A stretch of DNA of 64,000 nt, taken from contig NZ_AULB01000020.1 in the NCBI RefSeq assembly GCF_000425065.1, positions 104,412 through 168,411 on the forward strand, given 5' to 3'. The notes under the pieces were generated by a model. The model did no database searches and was not told the origin of the DNA. It saw nothing but the letters and a program-made list of their open reading frames with translations. This stretch comes from Actinomadura rifamycini DSM 43936 (GTDB lineage: Bacteria > Actinomycetota > Actinomycetes > Streptosporangiales > Streptosporangiaceae). Of the stretch, positions 34,017 through 41,661 are shown piece by piece; positions within the stretch are counted from its first letter, which is position 1, and every line of letters begins with the position of its first letter. Made by a program: the position numbers and the translations under genes.

Positions 34017-34646
34017 TCAGGTGCGCAGGCGGGCGGCGAAACCGTCGAGGACGATGCCGAGCTGCCGTTCGAACCGCGGGTCGCCGTCGTCGCGGAGGTG
34101 TCCGGCGGCCTTGACCAGCTCCGCGCCGTCGCCCAGCCAAGCGTCGCGCTCGGCGGGCGAGTACCGGCCGGGTTCCGTCTGGGTCCGCTCCTGTTCCTCG
34201 ATGACGAACCCCACCACGAATGCGATGACCAGGTCGAGCACGTCGTCCGCCTCGGCGAGCGTGAAACCGGCCGCGGTCAGGCGGGCGAGCCAGGACTCCT
34301 TCGCCTTCACCACATCGGGGTCGGAGAAGCGCGTGCCGCTGAAGATGCGCGCGCCGTCCCGGTGGCGCAGGTACTCCGCTCGGAGAGCGCGGGCGTAGGC
34401 GGCCACGTCGTCGCGCCAGCTGCCGCTGGGAGAAATCGCCGTAACGGCGTCGGTGACGCGGCGCATGACGAACGTGCTCATCTCGTCGAGCAGTTCCTGC
34501 TTGTTGCGGACGTGCCAGTACAGCGCGGGGGCGCCCACGTCGAGCCGGGCGGCGAGCGCGCGGACGGTGAGGGCGTCCATGCCCTGGTCATTGAGCAGCT
34601 CGAGGGCCGCCGCCACGATCCGCTCCCGCGTGATGCCCTTCGCCAC
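34017..34646 (-). CDS. TetR-family repressor
   Basis: A 209-residue regulator. The helix-turn-helix is RALAARLDVGAPALYWHVRN near residues 30-50. The carboxy domain is of the TetR_C type (DVAAYARALRAEYLRHRDGA, DVLDLVIAFVVGFVIEEQE). GTG 34646 lies eight bases after AAGG; GTG 34655 directly abuts AAGG and is less likely. It is divergent from a quinone oxidoreductase gene, with two related palindromic sites between them. It probably represses both and is released by a small lipophilic ligand. Confidence 0.88.
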   Translation of the reverse strand: MAKGITRERIVAAALELLNDQGMDALTVRALAARLDVGAPALYWHVRNKQELLDEMSTFVMRRVTDAVTAISPSGSWRDDVAAYARALRAEYLRHRDGARIFSGTRFSDPDVVKAKESWLARLTAAGFTLAEADDVLDLVIAFVVGFVIEEQERTQTEPGRYSPAERDAWLGDGAELVKAAGHLRDDGDPRFERQLGIVLDGFAARLRT

Positions 34647-34656
34647 GATTGACACC

Positions 34657-34705
34657 TTAACAAAGTTCAGGCACGGTGGGCGGCAACCGAATTGAACTTA
34701 GTTTA
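34657..34705. promoter_or_regulatory. paired TetR operators in the divergent promoter
   Basis: TTAACAAAGTTCA (34657-34669) and TGAACTTAGTTTA (34693-34705) are inverted copies matching at 11 of 13 bases. Each is itself partly palindromic (AACAAAGTT, AACTTAGTT). They flank the start regions of the TetR gene and the oxidoreductase gene. Confidence 0.6.
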
Positions 34706-34715
34706 GAAGCGTGCC

Positions 34716-35675
34716 ATGCGTGCTGCAGTCGTCACCACTCCGGGAGCGACCCCCGTCTGCACCGACTTCCCGGACCCGGAGCCCGGGCAGGACCGGCCGC
34801 CGCTGCGTCTCGTCGGCGCGGGTCTGCACCACATCGTCCGCGGGCTGGCCTCCGGCCGCCACTACGGCAGTGAGCAGGCGTATCCGCTCGTGCCGGGGGT
34901 CGACGCCGTGGCCCGGACCGGCGACGGGCGGCTGGTCTACACGGGGTTCGCCCGGTCGCCGTGGGGCACGATGGCCGAACTGCTGGTCACCCCGTTCGAG
35001 GTGGAGCTGCCCGCCGGGGCCGATCCGCTCGCGGTCGCCGTCGGCATGAACCCCGCCATGTCGGGCTGGATGGCGCTGGCCGCCCGCCGCAAGGAGACGG
35101 GCGGGATCGGCACCACGCTGGTGCTCGGCGCGACCGGCATGTCGGGCGGCCTGGCGGTCCGGGCGGCGATGGCCCTCGGCGCGGAGCGGGTCGTCGCGGC
35201 CGGACGCGACCCCGGGGCGCTGGAGTCGCTGCGCGGCCTCGGCGCCGACACCGTCGAACTCGTGGCCACCGCACCCGACTCCTGGGCGGCGGCCCTCGGC
35301 GCGGCCGTCGCCGAGGCGCGGCCCACGCTCGTCCTCGACTTCGTGTGGGGCCCCGTCGCCGAGGCCGCCTTCGCCGCTCTGGGCACGACCGGAACGGACG
35401 ACGGCGGCGCGCCCGTCGACTACGTGCAGATCGGTTCACTCGCCGGGACCGAGGCGGCCCTGCCCGCGGCGCTCCTGCGCAGCCGGCGCGTCCGGATCAG
35501 CGGCAGCGGCGCGGGCTCGGTCTCGAAGGCGCATATGATCGCGGAACTTCCCGAGATCATCGCCCGGTTCGGCGACGGGACCTTCGAGGCGCCGTACACC
35601 GCCTACCCGCTCAGCCGCGTCGGCGAGGCATGGGCGCACGAGGGACGCGGCAGGGCCGTCATCGTCCCGGACTGA
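34716..35675 (+). CDS. MDR-family quinone oxidoreductase-like protein
   Basis: A 319-residue zinc-independent medium-chain dehydrogenase/reductase. It begins MRAAVVTTPGATPVCTDFPD and has the amino-terminal substrate lobe PLVPGVDAVARTGDGRLVY. The NADPH Rossmann motif is LVLGATGMSGGLAVRAAMAL with VVAAGRDPGALESLRGLGAD. Zinc ligands of alcohol dehydrogenases are absent. The gene is divergent from a TetR repressor with shared operators, a common arrangement for stress- or xenobiotic-inducible NADPH:quinone/enone reductases. ATG 34716 follows a weak site; the operator is very close, so the leader is short. Confidence 0.85.
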   Translation: MRAAVVTTPGATPVCTDFPDPEPGQDRPPLRLVGAGLHHIVRGLASGRHYGSEQAYPLVPGVDAVARTGDGRLVYTGFARSPWGTMAELLVTPFEVELPAGADPLAVAVGMNPAMSGWMALAARRKETGGIGTTLVLGATGMSGGLAVRAAMALGAERVVAAGRDPGALESLRGLGADTVELVATAPDSWAAALGAAVAEARPTLVLDFVWGPVAEAAFAALGTTGTDDGGAPVDYVQIGSLAGTEAALPAALLRSRRVRISGSGAGSVSKAHMIAELPEIIARFGDGTFEAPYTAYPLSRVGEAWAHEGRGRAVIVPD

Positions 35676-35744
35676 CCGGGCGGCGGGGGAGAACCGCCGC
35701 CGCGGCGGCCCGGTGATCGACCCCGTCCACGGAAGCGGCCGATC

Positions 35745-35930
35745 TCAATGGCACTGCCAGGTGAAACGGGCGCGGTCGAAACGCCGGGCGGCGAGGTCGT
35801 CGGCGGTGGTCAGCCAGTAGAGGACGCCCCCATCGCCCCACATCATGCCGGCGTCGCCGTCGCCGGCGAACTGAGCGAGAAGCTCCCACCGCGACACCTC
35901 GTCGAGGATGTCGTCCAGATGGGGATTGTC
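35745..35930 (-). pseudogene. C-terminal remnant of a YwqG (DUF1963) protein
   Basis: On the minus strand 61 codons read DNPHLDDILDEVSRWELLAQ, then GDAGMMWGDGGVLYWL and ARRFDRARFTWQCH before a stop. This matches the conserved end of YwqG-family proteins (LLLQ.D...AGMMWGD.G.LY, then F...QC). No start codon or amino-terminal part remains; the frame runs upstream directly into the stop of the deiminase gene at 35967. It is best read as a truncated leftover. Confidence 0.55.
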
Positions 35931-35966
35931 ACCGGCGTCCGGTCGAGACGACGTTCCGGGCGGGTG

Positions 35967-37856
35967 TCAGGCTTGGCGCCACCAGGGGGTGGTGCCGCTC
36001 AAGTCCCGCTGGACGTTGGTGACGCAGTGGACGTTGCCGCCCGCCGTGCCGACGTGGTGCGAGTAGAACCAGTCCTCGATCCAGTGGACGCGGACGCCGC
36101 CGCGGCGCAGGGCGTCCTCGGTGGTCTGCTGGAAGACGTCCCGGCCCGCCAGCCGCGGTCCGTGCTGGGCCGGGGCCAGGTAGCCGCCGGTCCCGGTGCT
36201 GACGCCGTTCGCGACGCCCGGGAGGTAGGCGACGGTGAGGCCCTTGCGCGGGTAGTCGCCGGGGACCTCCCCGTCCAGGCTGGTGAAGAGGCCCGGGACG
36301 CGGATCACGTCCTGCTCGGTGATCCCGGCCTTCTCGCGAAGCCGGCCGAGCGCCCGGTCCACGCCCGCCGCCGCGACCCGGGTGCCCTCGACCAGTTCCG
36401 GCTTGCCGACCGCCTGGGCGACCGTGAGGCCCGGGAAGCGGGTGCCGGACGCGGGGACGCCCTGCACCAGGCGCTGCCCGCCGCCCCCGGACGCGGCGAC
36501 CTTCCTCAGCAGGTCCATGCCCATGCGCGGGTCGGCGACGACCATCGACCAGCCCTTCCCGCCGCGCCTGGGCACGAAGTGGAGGAACTCGTCGATGTGC
36601 CCGACGCCGAGCCAGCCGGAGTCGATGGCGATCGGGTCCTGGTAGCCCTGCGCCTCCAGCATCCGGAGGAACGTCGCGTCCGGGGCGAACTCGCCCTCGC
36701 CGCCGTACACGATCCGCCCGGTGGGGTACTTCCCGTGCGGCGGGATCGTCCCGAAGTTGCCGCTCGAACTCGCCGACCCGTAGTAGAGGTTGTCGTCGGG
36801 CCGGTCCACCGCCCCGGCGTCGAACTGCTGGACGCCCGCGACGCCCGGCCCGCGCAGCATCGTGAAGACCGGCCGGGACGCGTCGCGCAGCGGACGGTCG
36901 CGGGCCGGGAAGTCCGGGGTGACGGCCGGGGACCTGAGGTTGACGACGATGCGGTGCTCCCGGCCTCCCGGCCCGGGCATGGAGGCGTAGCCCGCCTTGA
37001 ACATGTCGCCCGTCCACCGGTCGCCGCCCGCCGGCGACTCGATGAACGGCTCGCGCAGCCCTTCGGCGTCCAGCCCGCGGCGCAGGTCGCGCCGGTACGC
37101 CCGGGCGCCCTCGACCGGCTCGTCCGGCGCGTTCCCGCCTTCGAGCGTCACGGGGGCCTTCGGGCTCGCGACGACGGCGCGGTCCAGGCGGAGCAGGTCG
37201 TGCTGGAAGAGCACCGGCGCGACACGCAGCCGCACCCGGTCGGACCGGGGCGCGCCGCCGTCGGTCACCGTGAGGGTGAGGTCGGCGAAGCCTGTCCACA
37301 CGGCCGGATCGCGGGCGATGTCGCGGGCCTCGACCGCGAGCCGTACGCCGCGGCGCAGTTCGTCCGCGCCGATCGCGCCGTCCGGGCCGAGCGCGGTGAG
37401 CCGCCCGCCGCGCTCGACGAAGATCCGCACCTTGTCCCGTGCAGGGGCGTCGGGCAGCAGCGCCGCCCGCGCGGACCGGGACGCCCCCTTCATCGCGGGG
37501 ATCTCCAGCGGTGCGAGGTCGGCGGCGTCGGCCGCGCCGTTGACCACCGAGTCCGCGGCGTCGTTGCACGCGGCGAGCGCCGCGTCGGCCAGCCGCGCGC
37601 CGTCCGCGCCCGCGGCGGGGCAGCGGGCGGTGTCGTCGTCCAGGTTCGGCAGCATGATCGCGCCGCGACGGGCGGTCCACGCGCCGCGCCCCGCGTCGTC
37701 GGCGGGCGACAGCCGCCCGTCGCGGTCGGTGTCGGCGCGCAGCAGCGCCCGTCCGCCCGCCGCCGCGGCGTCGCCCGGCGGCAGGGCCCCCGCGGCGAAC
37801 TGCACCACGACGGCCGCGGCCAGCCCGGTCCGTACGATTCGCTTGTGATCGTTCAT
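35967..37856 (-). CDS. secreted protein-arginine deiminase family protein
   Basis: A 629-residue protein with a signal-peptide-like start (VRTGLAAAVVVQFAAGALPP). An EF-hand-type loop DTDRDGRLSPADD lies near residue 45. The carboxy half matches the PAD catalytic domain: Asp in RWTGDMFKAGYASM, the His-x-Asp pair in GWLGVGHIDEFLHFVP, and nucleophile Cys in GGNVHCVTNVQRD. PADs convert peptidyl-arginine to citrulline and need calcium; the EF-hand loop fits that. Bacterial secreted relatives exist but are little studied. It is not in an operon with other genes. ATG 37856 is the first Met before the hydrophobic segment. Confidence 0.85.
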   Translation of the reverse strand: MNDHKRIVRTGLAAAVVVQFAAGALPPGDAAAAGGRALLRADTDRDGRLSPADDAGRGAWTARRGAIMLPNLDDDTARCPAAGADGARLADAALAACNDAADSVVNGAADAADLAPLEIPAMKGASRSARAALLPDAPARDKVRIFVERGGRLTALGPDGAIGADELRRGVRLAVEARDIARDPAVWTGFADLTLTVTDGGAPRSDRVRLRVAPVLFQHDLLRLDRAVVASPKAPVTLEGGNAPDEPVEGARAYRRDLRRGLDAEGLREPFIESPAGGDRWTGDMFKAGYASMPGPGGREHRIVVNLRSPAVTPDFPARDRPLRDASRPVFTMLRGPGVAGVQQFDAGAVDRPDDNLYYGSASSSGNFGTIPPHGKYPTGRIVYGGEGEFAPDATFLRMLEAQGYQDPIAIDSGWLGVGHIDEFLHFVPRRGGKGWSMVVADPRMGMDLLRKVAASGGGGQRLVQGVPASGTRFPGLTVAQAVGKPELVEGTRVAAAGVDRALGRLREKAGITEQDVIRVPGLFTSLDGEVPGDYPRKGLTVAYLPGVANGVSTGTGGYLAPAQHGPRLAGRDVFQQTTEDALRRGGVRVHWIEDWFYSHHVGTAGGNVHCVTNVQRDLSGTTPWWRQA

Positions 37857-37945
37857 GGCGACCAGCCTCGGGAATGCGGCGGCATCCGGGCATCTGCCGT
37901 TCGGCAGATCTTCGAGCCCGCGCGGCCGGCGGAGGCCGTCGGCCG

Positions 37946-38146
37946 TCAGCCGCCGTTCGAGCTTTTGCCGCGCTCGCCCAGGACGAGCACTCCGATACCG
38001 AGGAGGCCGGTAACGATGCCGGCGAACGGCTGGTAATCGTGCGCCCACCTCAGCAAAAACCCGAATCTCGCGTCGTCGCTGAGCATCGTGGCGATGGCCG
38101 AGCCGAAGCCCTGGATCATGATGATCACCCCGAGAAATCCCCACAT
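37946..38146 (-). CDS. small two-helix membrane protein
   Basis: A 66-residue hydrophobic protein, MWGFLGVIIMIQGFGSAIAT at the start and FAGIVTGLLGIGVLVLGERG at the end, with a short charged loop between. No family is recognised. The carboxy tail is basic and polar (KSSNGG). It lies 90 bases upstream of the deiminase gene on the same strand and might be co-transcribed. The ribosome site is poor, so this is a moderate call. Confidence 0.5.
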   Translation of the reverse strand: MWGFLGVIIMIQGFGSAIATMLSDDARFGFLLRWAHDYQPFAGIVTGLLGIGVLVLGERGKSSNGG

Positions 38147-38422
38147 GGGGAGAGTGTTTCGCCCTCGGGACGCCGGGTGATACGAGCCAAGGTCTAGAGC
38201 CGTCACGACTTTGGTCGCCGCGGCCCGGTCGGTGCGGCGCGCGCGGACCGGCAGCACCGTGCCTATGGCCTCGGCGACGAGCTCGGAGTCGCGGACGGTT
38301 CGGGTTTTACCAGGTCATGCTCCGCTCGACACCTGCGCTGAGATCGCCGAGCCGGGCGTGACCCGCCCGGCCGGTGTGAAAATGCATTGTCCGGGGTTGT
38401 GCGTCCGGGTGATTCTGAGCGG

Positions 38423-39349
38423 ATGGACCTTGAAAGCGCGGCGCGGGACTGGCGGACCGATGGTTTCGTGCTCCTCCCAGGGTTCGTTCCCGCCGAGGAG
38501 TTGGCGGCGGCGGCAGGTGAGCTGGGCCTGCTGTTTCCCTCCGCCGAGGGCTTTCACGACGGTACCGACCCGCGCCGCGAACGCTTCATCGGTGACGAGT
38601 TCGCCGGCATCGACACCTTTCCGTTCGCGAGCACGGAGATCAGCCTGCTGGCGGTGAACCATCGCATTCTGGCGCTCGCCCGAGCACTGCTGGACGACGG
38701 CGACGTCCGTATCTACACGGCCGAGGCGTGGGCGAAGTACACCGGTGCCTGCGACTACGACCAGGACATGCACCGCGACTACCTCAACCACTCCCTGCTG
38801 GTCCCCAGCACGGCACCGGGCTGCCTGCAGGTGGAGATGTTCGTCTTCCTGACCGACGTCCCCGAAGAGCTCGGGCCGCCGCACCTGCTCTCGCGCAGGC
38901 ATACCGCGGACATTCCCCCCGTCCCGAACTGGTTCCTGCGGCCGGGACGGCAGAGCACTTGGCGGTTCGTCGATGACAGCGGCAGCCCGGAGATGTACGA
39001 GGCCGAGGTGTCGGGTGCAGGGCCCGCCGGAACGGTCATCGCCTTCGAACCCGGCGCCTTCCACCGTGGGACCCGACTGACGGCACCCCGCGGGGCCCGC
39101 TACAGCATGCACCTGGGCTTCCGCCCGTCCGGCCTCTCCTGGGGGCAACGTGCGGGGTGGGCGGCGCGGAGCTTCGAGCCGGAATGGGTCGAGTTCGTCC
39201 ACCGCGCCACCCCTCGCCAACTCCAAGCCTTCGGCTTCCCCCCGCCCGGACATGCCTACTGGACGCCGCAGACGCCGGCCGGCGTGGCCCTGCGGTATCC
39301 GGAACTCGACCTCACACCCTGGTCGGCCCCCGCGCCACGCGAATCCTGA
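38423..39349 (+). CDS. phytanoyl-CoA dioxygenase (PhyH) family protein
   Basis: A 308-residue Fe(II)/2-oxoglutarate-type oxygenase. It opens RTDGFVLLPGFVPAEELAAA, has the iron-binding His-x-Asp in QDMHRDYLNHSL, and the distal His in FEPGAFHRGTRL followed by an Arg (APRGARYSMHLGF) that would bind 2-oxoglutarate. Family members hydroxylate lipids, secondary metabolites or amino acids. It stands alone between a non-coding stretch and the TetR-controlled transport operon. ATG 38423 is preceded only by a weak GAGCGG. Substrate unknown. Confidence 0.85.
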   Translation: MDLESAARDWRTDGFVLLPGFVPAEELAAAAGELGLLFPSAEGFHDGTDPRRERFIGDEFAGIDTFPFASTEISLLAVNHRILALARALLDDGDVRIYTAEAWAKYTGACDYDQDMHRDYLNHSLLVPSTAPGCLQVEMFVFLTDVPEELGPPHLLSRRHTADIPPVPNWFLRPGRQSTWRFVDDSGSPEMYEAEVSGAGPAGTVIAFEPGAFHRGTRLTAPRGARYSMHLGFRPSGLSWGQRAGWAARSFEPEWVEFVHRATPRQLQAFGFPPPGHAYWTPQTPAGVALRYPELDLTPWSAPAPRES

Positions 39350-39505
39350 TCACGTACCGACACCTTCCCGGGGCGTGGGACCAGGTGTCGCCCCCTCTTC
39401 GATGTCGCCGGCGGTGGGCGGCGGCCGGGCTCGGCCGTCGCTCGGCCGCGCATTGCGGGCTCTCACGAACTACCAGGGGTCTCTTGACGTGCAATGGAGC
39501 GAAGT

Positions 39506-39523
39506 ATACAAACGTTCATACAT
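39506..39523. promoter_or_regulatory. candidate TetR operator before the branched-chain ABC operon
   Basis: ATACAAACGTTCATACAT with an AACGTT centre lies 18 bases before the binding-protein start. It matches 16 of 18 bases with the site at 46638-46655 in front of the amidohydrolase operon, so both are likely under the TetR protein at 45929. Confidence 0.6.
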
Positions 39524-39541
39524 CAACTGGAGGAGGCGGCC

Positions 39542-40780
39542 TTGGTCACTTACCGGACGGACGGGATGCCCCGGCGCGGGTTCCTGGCGGGCGCCGCGTC
39601 CGCCGCCGCGCTCGGCGTGCTCGGCCTGGGGACGGCGGGGTGCGGCGGCTCGGGAGGCGGCGGGACGAAGGCCGCCCGGATCGGCTGGGTGGAGCCGAAG
39701 ACCGGCCGGCTCGCCGCCGCCTACAAGCCGATCTACGTCGGCGCGAGGCTCGCCCTGGAGGACATCGAGGCGGCCGGCGGGTTGCTCGGGGAGGCCGTGC
39801 GGGTCACCGAGCACGACGACAAGGGGAGCCCGGCCGGCCAGCCCGCCGTGGCGCAGCGGCTGATCCGGGACGAGCCCGCCTTCGTGGTCGGCCCCACCGG
39901 CAGCTCGCAGGTGCTGGCGTCGGTGACGGCGCTCGCCCGCGCGAAGGTGATCCAGTCGGCGTGGGGCGGCGCGGAGCTGCTCGGCGACGGCGACCGCTTC
40001 CCGTACCACTACCAGCTCGTCTACAACACCGCGCAGCAGGCCAGGGTGGCGGCGCGCTTCCTGCGCGAGGTCCGCGGCCTGCGCAAGATCGGCATCATCG
40101 TGGAGAACTCGGAGTTCGGCACCTCGATCAGGGACGCCGTCGTCGCGACGCTGCGGAACGACTACTCCACCGAGCCGGTCGCCGTCGAGGTGTTCGAGGT
40201 GGACGCCTCCGACATGACGCCGTTCGTCCGCAACCTGGAACGCGCCGGCGTGGACGGCCTGGGGCTGTTCACGGGCCAGCCGCAGGCGACGATCCTCATC
40301 CTGCGGGCGATGGCGGCGAGCGGCTTCCAGCCGGTGATCGTGTCGCACGACCTCAACTACATCGACGCGCTCGGAGAGTTCCCGCGCCCGCTGCTCGACG
40401 GCTTCTTCGGCACCACGTACCGCGGGCTCACCTACAGCGGCCGGGAGAAGCCGTCCGCGGAGGTGCGCGAACTGGTCGAGCGCATCAACGCGCACCCGGA
40501 CACCGGCGGCCTCGGCTACTCGGCGGTGACGAGCCCCTACTACGACTACCTGATGCTGATGGCCGAGGTCGTCGAGGACACCGGGACCACCGACCCGGCG
40601 AAGCTCAAGGCGGCGCTCGACAAGGTGAGCGGCTACGCGGGCATCCGGGCGAAGGTCTCGTTCACCGCGAAGCAGCACTCCGGCATCGCCGACGAGGACA
40701 TCACCATCGGGACGCTCATGTCGGCGAAGGAGCCGGAGAGCCTGGGCGGGGTCCTGCGGCGCCGCGCGGACGGGATGTGA
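39542..40780 (+). CDS. branched-chain amino acid-type ABC transporter substrate-binding lipoprotein
   Basis: A 412-residue periplasmic-binding-type protein. The amino end has RRGFLAGAASAAALGVLG and a lipobox GTAGC. The mature part has ARIGWVEPKTGRLAA, FVVGPTGSSQVLASV, GIIVENSEFGTSI and GFQPVIVSHDLNYIDALGEF, as in LivJ/UrtA-like proteins. TTG 39542 is chosen because GGAGGAGG lies just upstream; ATG 39566 is an alternative. It leads an operon with two permeases, two ATPases and a CoA ligase. So the ligand is probably an aromatic or branched organic acid rather than an amino acid. Confidence 0.88.
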   Translation: MVTYRTDGMPRRGFLAGAASAAALGVLGLGTAGCGGSGGGGTKAARIGWVEPKTGRLAAAYKPIYVGARLALEDIEAAGGLLGEAVRVTEHDDKGSPAGQPAVAQRLIRDEPAFVVGPTGSSQVLASVTALARAKVIQSAWGGAELLGDGDRFPYHYQLVYNTAQQARVAARFLREVRGLRKIGIIVENSEFGTSIRDAVVATLRNDYSTEPVAVEVFEVDASDMTPFVRNLERAGVDGLGLFTGQPQATILILRAMAASGFQPVIVSHDLNYIDALGEFPRPLLDGFFGTTYRGLTYSGREKPSAEVRELVERINAHPDTGGLGYSAVTSPYYDYLMLMAEVVEDTGTTDPAKLKAALDKVSGYAGIRAKVSFTAKQHSGIADEDITIGTLMSAKEPESLGGVLRRRADGM

Positions 40781-41661
40781 TCGCGGTGCTCGCCGACATC
40801 CTGGTCGCCGGACTGGTGTTCGGCAGCCTGTACGGCCTCGTCGCGATGGGCTTCAACGTGCTGCACCGGCCGACGAACGTGGTGAACTTCGCGCAGGGCG
40901 AGCTCATCATGATCGGCGCGATGCTCATGGCCGCCACCCCGATCGGCGGGCTCCCCTGGGGCGTCGCCGTGGTCTGCGTGATGGCCGTCGTCGCGGTCGT
41001 GGCGCTGGCGGAGGAGCGGGTGGCGGTCACCCCGGTGCTGCGCCGGTCGTCCCACGCCGCCGGCTGGGTGATCACCACGCTGGCGTTCTCGCTGCTGATC
41101 GCGGAGGCCGCCGGACGGCTCTGGACGGACCAGCCGAGCACCGTCGCGCCGCCGTGGCCGCTGTCCCTGGACGTCGTCCACGTGGCGGGGTTCCGGTTCT
41201 CCAGCTACCAGGTGGCGGTGGTGGCGGTCGCCGTCGCAGCGGTGCTGCTGCTCGGCCTCCTGGACCGCTCCCGGCTCGGCACGGCGCTGCGCGCCGTGGC
41301 CGCCGACCGCGACGGCGCCCGGCTGCGCGGCATCGACCCGAGGGCGCTGACCCGGCGCTCCTTCCTGCTCGGCGGCGCCCTGGCGGGGCTCACCGGGGTC
41401 CTGGCGGCACCGCTGCTGCTGGCGTCGGTGACGATGGGCCTCGGCCTACTGATCAAGGGTTTCGCCGCCCTGGCGGTCGGCGGGATCGGCGACAACCGCG
41501 GCGTGCTGGCGGCCGGATGGGTGCTCGGCACCGTCGAGGCCGCCGGCGCCGCCTACGCCTCGCCCGGTTCCCAGTCGGTCGTGCTGTTCGCGGCGATGCT
41601 GCTCATCCTGCTCGTCCGGCCGAACGGCCTGCGGGGTCTGGCGGTGCAGCGCCATGTCTGA
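40777..41661 (+). CDS. branched-chain-type ABC permease (LivH-like)
   Basis: A 294-residue membrane protein with about eight hydrophobic segments. The LivH signatures are VFGSLYGLVAMGFNVLHR and NVVNFAQGELIMIGAM near the front and GLLIKGFAALAVGGIGDNRG near the end, where it contacts the ATPase. GTG 40777 overlaps the binding-protein stop (GTGA). It forms the translocation channel with the permease half of the next gene. Confidence 0.9.
   Translation: MIAVLADILVAGLVFGSLYGLVAMGFNVLHRPTNVVNFAQGELIMIGAMLMAATPIGGLPWGVAVVCVMAVVAVVALAEERVAVTPVLRRSSHAAGWVITTLAFSLLIAEAAGRLWTDQPSTVAPPWPLSLDVVHVAGFRFSSYQVAVVAVAVAAVLLLGLLDRSRLGTALRAVAADRDGARLRGIDPRALTRRSFLLGGALAGLTGVLAAPLLLASVTMGLGLLIKGFAALAVGGIGDNRGVLAAGWVLGTVEAAGAAYASPGSQSVVLFAAMLLILLVRPNGLRGLAVQRHV

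Noticed and set aside
35748..38036. 762-codon plus-strand frame opposite the deiminase
   Set aside because: Antisense to a gene with conserved catalytic motifs; the translation shows no recognisable domain.
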